From positions 1-11,164 of the forward strand of contig JANYBY010000371.1 in assembly GCA_025360565.1 (NCBI GenBank): a stretch of DNA of 11,164 nucleotides. The letters are read 5' to 3'. Each line of letters starts with the position of its first letter. The first letter of the stretch is position 1. This DNA comes from Bacteroidota bacterium. Its GTDB lineage: Bacteria > Bacteroidota > Bacteroidia > B-17B0 > Aurantibacillaceae. A model generated the notes under the pieces. It searched no databases. It was not told the origin of the DNA and saw only the letters and a list, made by a program, of their open reading frames with translations. Made by a program: the position numbers and the translations under genes. Positions 7,087-11,164 of this stretch are shown here, piece after piece.

Positions 7087-7173
7087 TATTGAGATGTGAG
7101 TATTGGGTATTGAGACCGGACTTATAGGCGTTGGCATGCAGACTCAATACTCATTTCTCTATACTCAATACTA
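7084..7173. repeat. 90-base imperfect palindrome between convergent genes
   Basis: The outer arms TAGTATTGAG (7084-7093) and CTCAATACTA (7164-7173) are perfect complements, as are the inner arms GTATTGAG (7107-7114) and CTCAATAC (7143-7150). The 13 bases between arms on each side are equal in length and only partly paired. The arms are built from repeated TATTGAG/CTCAATA units, including further near-copies (GAGTATTGGG, CTATACTCAATA). It starts at the last codon of phaC and ends just before the stop of the minus-strand membrane-protein gene. It may act as a bidirectional terminator or 3' mRNA-end structure, or belong to a dispersed intergenic repeat family. Confidence 0.65.
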
Positions 7174-7177
7174 AATT

Positions 7178-9103
7178 TCATTTCCAAAAATTCCATTTTT
7201 TATTCCAGTAATCTATTGTTTTAATTTGAAGATCGGCTAAATTAAATTTTTCTTTATTTGTATTCCAAAAGAACACCGTGATCTTTGCTTTGTTTTTTAT
7301 GTGTTTATAATTAGTACCAAGGTATGCGGTTGTATATAATGTTAAAGAAGAATCTTTATCCAATACACAATCGGCGCTGTTACCGGCCGTAAAATAATAA
7401 CTTGAATCTGTTTTAATATCATTCAGCGCTAAACACAATTGCACACCTTTAAGTTCATTTTGTTTTGGAAACAGTTTTGCTTTCACTAAAATAACTTCAC
7501 CTTCGTTATAACTAACATCGGCCAATTTTGCCTTGGCGGCAAATGGGTATTCGTTTAAAGAATCAACGAAAACAGAAAAACCACCGGGTTCGTCTGAAAT
7601 ATTTTTTGGTTTATCAAATGTAAAAGCGTTTGGGTGACTGTGATCCGAATAAAACAGAACAGAGTCGTCTGTTGCAATGGCTGTTATTTTGGTTTTTGAG
7701 AATACCTTAAAATTTGACCCTTGTGTTTCAATGTTTTCAATTAAATAAGGAAAATGATCCATGGCAATAGCCTGCTGCTGTGGGGCAGAGGAGGCAAGGA
7801 TCAAAAATTCGGATTTTAAGGCTGCAACGAAACGTGAAAAGTGTCTTATCGATTGGGTAACCGAATCTTTTGTGAGCTTACAATCAAAAACCGAATTATA
7901 TTTTTTAAAATACACATCTCTCATTAATGTATCGGCATCAAAAAAAATGGGGTAAACGTTCTTGTCCCCGTATTTATTCTTGTACTCTATTGTTTTTTGA
8001 AATTGAAACTCATAAATATTTTTTACAGATTGATGGAAATAATCTTTTTGAAAATAAGATTTAAAGATGAGAAGAGCAGTGACGGAAACAAAAGTGAAAC
8101 CAAATAAATACTTATTCTTAAAATCCAAAAATGAAGATACAACCAAAACAGCGGCCACAGACGCAAACAGCATAACCGAATATTGGAAAACCGGCGCTTT
8201 GTAAACCGAATAAAAATAAATAACAAGGTAATTAAGTATAAAAATTACGGCCAGGTAAATTTGGGTTTTACTTAATTTAAATTGCCTGTTTGCTATAAAA
8301 CAAAAAAGTATAAGAGAAATAAAGATCAAATAGGATCTGCCGGTTCCTAATAAAGCTTTTAAGAAATCAAAAATCGCACCCGCTTCAGGCACAGGAAGCC
8401 AGCCACCCTGCTCAAAACCAATGCCGCCAATGCCCAGCTGGTAAAGAGTTACAGGCAGGTTGGGTAGGTATAAAATAATTACGCAAACGCAAGTAATTAA
8501 AAATGGTTTTAAATTATTTTTGTTTAAAAATAAAAGTCCTGATGCGCAAACTGTTAACGCGAACAGGGCGTTTACATGCTGGTTTAAAGCGGAAAGAAGC
8601 GCGAATAATCCCAAAAAAATAAAGTGAATTCGTTTATTATTGTTTAAAAAAAAGATCTCAAAAAAATGATAGAGTAGAGCCACACTAAAAAAAGCGCCTG
8701 AAATATACATCCGGGCAATTGGGGCGTAAAAAACAAATAGGAGCGAAAAACTAAAAATGCTTGAAGCAATGAGGGCGGTTTGTTTTGAAAAATTGCGCAA
8801 ACAAAAAGCGTAGGCATAAATTACAGCCCCAAAACTAAACAACAAAAAAGGTAATTTAATTATCCAGGTACTAAATCCGAACCACTGACGTAAATAATAA
8901 ATTAAAACCTGTACAAAAGCGGGGTGTGCATCTATTTTAACCCCTTTTTCGATCAGCTCTGAAAAAGATGTAAAATTGGTTCTATCTAAACCGCTCCATT
9001 CATCTAAGGTAAATTGGTATTCAAAAAGCGGAAGTAATCGTAAAATTAAACAGGAAAAAAGAATGCAAAAAAAAAGGATATGTTCTTTTAAAAATTTAAG
9101 CAT
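7178..9103 (-). CDS. GT39/PMT_2-like membrane glycosyltransferase with C-terminal beta-rich domain
   Basis: Read from ATG at 9103 this is a 641-residue protein. A frame extension to TTG 9139 is possible, but ATG 9103 places a basic start (MLKFLKEH) right before the first membrane segment and leaves 40 bases after the upstream ilvE stop. The N-terminal 370 residues hold about ten hydrophobic segments. The first periplasmic loop has TLDEW (D34, E35) and KIDAHPAF (D58, H60, P61), the acidic and D.HP motifs seen in ArnT/PMT-type transferases that move sugars from polyprenyl-phosphate donors. Residues about 370-490 are a soluble linker region. Residues about 490-635 are beta-rich and align by eye with the tail of the protein at 4188-5999 (GGFS, ALND, VFFWN, L.DL.I.TI). 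Substrate and acceptor are unknown. It follows ilvE on the same strand and is likely co-transcribed, and it converges on phaC. Confidence 0.72.
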   Translation of the reverse strand: MLKFLKEHILFFCILFSCLILRLLPLFEYQFTLDEWSGLDRTNFTSFSELIEKGVKIDAHPAFVQVLIYYLRQWFGFSTWIIKLPFLLFSFGAVIYAYAFCLRNFSKQTALIASSIFSFSLLFVFYAPIARMYISGAFFSVALLYHFFEIFFLNNNKRIHFIFLGLFALLSALNQHVNALFALTVCASGLLFLNKNNLKPFLITCVCVIILYLPNLPVTLYQLGIGGIGFEQGGWLPVPEAGAIFDFLKALLGTGRSYLIFISLILFCFIANRQFKLSKTQIYLAVIFILNYLVIYFYSVYKAPVFQYSVMLFASVAAVLVVSSFLDFKNKYLFGFTFVSVTALLIFKSYFQKDYFHQSVKNIYEFQFQKTIEYKNKYGDKNVYPIFFDADTLMRDVYFKKYNSVFDCKLTKDSVTQSIRHFSRFVAALKSEFLILASSAPQQQAIAMDHFPYLIENIETQGSNFKVFSKTKITAIATDDSVLFYSDHSHPNAFTFDKPKNISDEPGGFSVFVDSLNEYPFAAKAKLADVSYNEGEVILVKAKLFPKQNELKGVQLCLALNDIKTDSSYYFTAGNSADCVLDKDSSLTLYTTAYLGTNYKHIKNKAKITVFFWNTNKEKFNLADLQIKTIDYWNKKWNFWK

Positions 9104-9143
9104 TACATGCACTGTACAACGCACATTGAATTTCTCCAAAAAA

Positions 9144-10211
9144 CTAACAAACCTTCATCATCCAATGAAATTTATCGGCCTCTTTTCCTTTTCTAATATT
9201 TCTTAATGTTTCGTCAACTTTTGTTGAGAATTTGCGGCTTTCAACCGGTGGTAAAGCATAATCTGATCCTTCAAAACCAATGCCTATGATCTGCGCAATT
9301 GTTGCGGCAGTACCGCAACCAAAGGCTTCTTGCAAAGTACCATTTCCATGCGCCGTTAAAACTTCTCTTATACTTATTCTGCGTTCTTCCACTTTCATGC
9401 CCCAGTCTTTCGCAAGCGCTAAAACGGAGTTGCGAGTAATCCCTGACAAAATTGTATCGCTTAATGCGGGTGTTAAAACTGTATCGCCAATAACAAACAT
9501 TAAATTCATGGTTCCGCTTTCTTCAACATACTGATGCGTTTCGCTATCAGTCCAAATCACCTGCTGATATCCTTTTTGCTGAGCTAATTTTGTAGGGTAT
9601 AAACTTCTGCCATAATTTCCGGCGGCTTTCACATACCCAACACCACCATGTACTGCTCTAAAATAATTTGTTTCAACCAAAACCTTAATAGGTTCGCTAT
9701 AATATTTACCGGCAGGACAAGTAATAATTATGAATTTATAAGTATCGCTTGCTTTAACGCCAATGGCTTCTTCGGTGGCAATTATAAACGGACGAATGTA
9801 TAAACTTCCCGATTCACTTGAAGGAACCCAAGCAGCATCAATCTTTAATAATTCTAATAAGCCACCCATAAAAATTTCTTCCGGTATTTCGGGCATCGCC
9901 ATACGAATTGCGCTTTTATTTAAACGCGTAAAATTTTCTGTTGGACGAAACAGAGAAACTTCTCCTTTATCATTTTTGTAGGCTTTCATACCTTCAAAAA
10001 TTGCCTGACCATAATGTAAGGCACTCATAGCATAGCTTTGAGATATGTTGCCATAAGGCGAAATGGCGGCTTTTTGCCACTTGCCATCGGCATATTCAGC
10101 AACAAACATATGGTCGCTAAAACATTTTCCAAAAGGTACATTGTTCACGTCTTGCTCGGTAACACGGCTTTTGGCTATTTTATTTATTGCTATTTCAAAG
10201 GTGCTAGTCAT
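9144..10211 (-). CDS. ilvE: Branched-chain-amino-acid aminotransferase (PLP fold type IV)
   Basis: This 355-residue cytoplasmic enzyme interconverts leucine, isoleucine and valine with their 2-oxo acids, using glutamate/2-oxoglutarate. It belongs to the longer branch of class IV aminotransferases (similar to eukaryotic BCAT and mycobacterial IlvE), shown by SALHYGQAIFEGMKAY near 63-78, SLYIRPF near 136-142, and the PLP-binding lysine Lys195 in GYVKAAGNYGRS. EESGTMNLMFV (230-240) and ILSGITRNSV (254-263) bind the cofactor phosphate region, and EAFGCGTAATI (295-305) closes the active site. Length and motif order are normal and the protein looks intact. It begins 103 bases downstream of the lpxH stop and ends 40 bases before the membrane transferase start, all on one strand. 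Nothing visible links its function to those neighbours. Confidence 0.95.
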   Translation of the reverse strand: MTSTFEIAINKIAKSRVTEQDVNNVPFGKCFSDHMFVAEYADGKWQKAAISPYGNISQSYAMSALHYGQAIFEGMKAYKNDKGEVSLFRPTENFTRLNKSAIRMAMPEIPEEIFMGGLLELLKIDAAWVPSSESGSLYIRPFIIATEEAIGVKASDTYKFIIITCPAGKYYSEPIKVLVETNYFRAVHGGVGYVKAAGNYGRSLYPTKLAQQKGYQQVIWTDSETHQYVEESGTMNLMFVIGDTVLTPALSDTILSGITRNSVLALAKDWGMKVEERRISIREVLTAHGNGTLQEAFGCGTAATIAQIIGIGFEGSDYALPPVESRKFSTKVDETLRNIRKGKEADKFHWMMKVC

Positions 10212-10230
10212 AAGGTTTTTCTTATCTGTC

Positions 10231-10260
10231 CAAATAACTACATTTTTTTTGCATTTGCAA
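10231..10260 (-). promoter_or_regulatory. Possible promoter for ilvE
   Basis: On the minus strand TTG (10260-10258) lies 17 bases upstream of TAGTTATTTG (10240-10231). This resembles the -33 and -7 elements but with two extra bases inside the -7 motif, so the match is imperfect. A start near 10224 would leave a short leader before the ATG at 10211. The rest of the 103-base gap shows no terminator, so read-through from lpxH is equally plausible. Confidence 0.25.
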
Positions 10261-10314
10261 ATTAAATTAGATATAATTGAAATTACGGGTGTTAAAGGGG
10301 CTTACAAGGCGAAT

Positions 10315-11064
10315 TTATCCCTTAAATTTCTCCAGTTTTAGCGAATTCCCGTCAAAAACGGCGTATGTGCGATAATTGATCCATTCGCCAAGGTTAATGT
10401 ACAATGCTTTACCATCAACGTCCAATTCAAGCGGCAAATGCCGGTGGCCAAAAATAAAGTAATCTGTTTTATTTGTTTTTATATATTCTTTACAAAATAA
10501 ATAAAGCCATTCGTTTTCTTTTCCCAAAAACGTTTCGTCAGTATTACCGGTATTAATACGACTTCTGCGACTTGTAAAACGGGCAAACCAAAACGAAAAA
10601 TTTGGATGTAAGCGCGAATAAAGCCATTGACATAGTTTAGAAGTGAAAACTAATTTTAATAATTTGTACCAATTATCGCCCGGGCCAATACCATCGCCAT
10701 GCCCTATAAAAAACTTTTTGCCGCTGTATTCTCTTGTTATGGGTGCATGATAAACACGTACATTCAGCTCTTTTTTAAAATAATCTTTCATCCACAGATC
10801 GTGATTACCGGTAAAAAAATGAACTTTAATTCCTGAATCCGTAAGCTCGGCAACTTTACCTAAAAGCCTTGTAAAACCTTTGGGAACAGTATAAATATGC
10901 TCAAACCAAAAATCAAACAGATCGCCCACCAAATAAATTTCTTCAGCATCGGCTTTAATCGTATCGAGCCATTTGCATACGGCCTTCTCGCGTTCACGGC
11001 TGATCTCAAGGGTAGGCACCCCTAAATGAAAATCGGAAGCGAAATATATTTTTTTAGCGGGCAT
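10315..11064 (-). CDS. lpxH: LpxH-like UDP-2,3-diacylglucosamine hydrolase (calcineurin-like phosphoesterase)
   Basis: The 249-residue protein shows the metallophosphoesterase motifs in order: SDFHLG (D11, H13), VGDLFDFWFE (D48), TGNHDLW (N87, H88, D89), FIGHGDGIGPGD (H122) and FGHRHLP (H207, H209). These residues bind the two metal ions. DLFDFW plus GHGDG and the roughly 240-residue length mark the LpxH branch, which cleaves UDP-2,3-diacylglucosamine to lipid X (2,3-diacylglucosamine 1-phosphate) in lipid A synthesis at the inner face of the cytoplasmic membrane. The region about 130-180 is the helical lid typical of LpxH. A related Bacteroidota paralogue with another substrate cannot be excluded from sequence alone. 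The ATG overlaps a stop codon in another frame (TAATG), suggesting translational coupling to a gene entering from the right edge. Confidence 0.85.
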   Translation of the reverse strand: MPAKKIYFASDFHLGVPTLEISREREKAVCKWLDTIKADAEEIYLVGDLFDFWFEHIYTVPKGFTRLLGKVAELTDSGIKVHFFTGNHDLWMKDYFKKELNVRVYHAPITREYSGKKFFIGHGDGIGPGDNWYKLLKLVFTSKLCQWLYSRLHPNFSFWFARFTSRRSRINTGNTDETFLGKENEWLYLFCKEYIKTNKTDYFIFGHRHLPLELDVDGKALYINLGEWINYRTYAVFDGNSLKLEKFKG

Positions 11065-11164
11065 TAAAGTAAATAGTCTTTTAAAAAATTCTTCATACTG
11101 ATGCTCGATACAAATTGATATGAGAATTTTTTCAAAAATGCATAATTCAGTAAATTAACATAGT
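11064..11164 (-). CDS. Possible 3' end of an unidentified upstream gene
   Basis: On the minus strand one frame is open from the right edge for about 33 codons and ends in TAA at 11066-11064, overlapping the lpxH ATG by one base (TAATG). The last residues read SMKNFLKDYLL. I do not recognise the sequence, and in DNA this AT-rich an open stretch of this size can arise by chance. The coupled stop-start is the main support. If it is not a gene, the region is the lpxH upstream sequence, in which I find no clear promoter. Confidence 0.25.
   Translation of the reverse strand, partial: YVNLLNYAFLKKFSYQFVSSISMKNFLKDYLL

Noticed and set aside
9104..9139. TTG start at 9139 for the minus-strand membrane protein
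   Set aside because: The extra residues (EKFNVRCTVHV) are not membrane-like or family-like, and ATG 9103 gives a normal basic start before the first membrane segment.
9280..10341. Several plus-strand open frames opposite ilvE and its upstream region
   Set aside because: They are opposite a clearly conserved aminotransferase, share no known motif, and have codon patterns expected of shadows.
1..11164. CRISPR array, tRNA/rRNA genes, transposase, phage or defence genes
   Set aside because: No regularly spaced repeats, no cloverleaf-like segments, and no products of these classes are visible on either strand.

Overview
The window comes from an AT-rich genome of the phylum Bacteroidota. Three things point there. 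A secreted protein ends in a type IX secretion (T9SS) sorting domain. The promoter-like sites match the Bacteroidota -7 element TAnnTTTG. The start codons lack Shine-Dalgarno sequences and sit behind A-rich leaders. The most distinctive content is a class III polyhydroxyalkanoate (PHA) synthase whose two subunits, PhaE and PhaC, lie on the same strand but are separated by a terminator and an unrelated membrane-protein gene.

Layout, left to right. Positions 1-379 (+) hold the C-terminal part of a Crp/Fnr-family regulator whose reading frame is broken near positions 30-87. Next come an Fnr/Dnr-like palindrome and a -7 element, then a 626-residue T9SS-exported glycine-rich surface protein (444-2324). 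A 406-base gap (2325-2730) carries a promoter candidate and a 31-base inverted repeat ahead of phaE (2731-4080). phaE is closed by a convincing intrinsic terminator (about 4105-4141). A GT-C-like polytopic membrane protein (4188-5999) follows, then phaC (6040-7086) with its own promoter candidate. The strand switches at a 90-base imperfect palindrome (7084-7173). On the minus strand, in transcription order, are an LpxH-like UDP-2,3-diacylglucosamine hydrolase (11064-10315), a branched-chain aminotransferase (10211-9144) and a second GT-C-like membrane protein (9103-7178). These three may be co-transcribed. An open frame running in from the right edge ends in a TAATG overlap with the lpxH start.

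How the genes fit together. PhaE and PhaC should form the heteromeric synthase that polymerises (R)-3-hydroxyacyl-CoA into storage granules. No phaA, phaB, phaJ or depolymerase gene lies in the window, so the monomer supply must be encoded elsewhere. LpxH (lipid A synthesis) and the two membrane proteins (probable lipid-linked sugar transferases) suggest envelope glycan and lipid work. The two membrane proteins appear to share a similar C-terminal beta-rich module. IlvE is ordinary amino-acid metabolism. Nothing here looks like phage, an insertion sequence, CRISPR or a defence island. The main points of interest are the split PHA locus, a Gly-to-Ser change in the PhaC lipase-like box, the shared module in the two membrane proteins, the phaE leader palindrome, and the Fnr/Dnr-like box beside a damaged Crp/Fnr gene.
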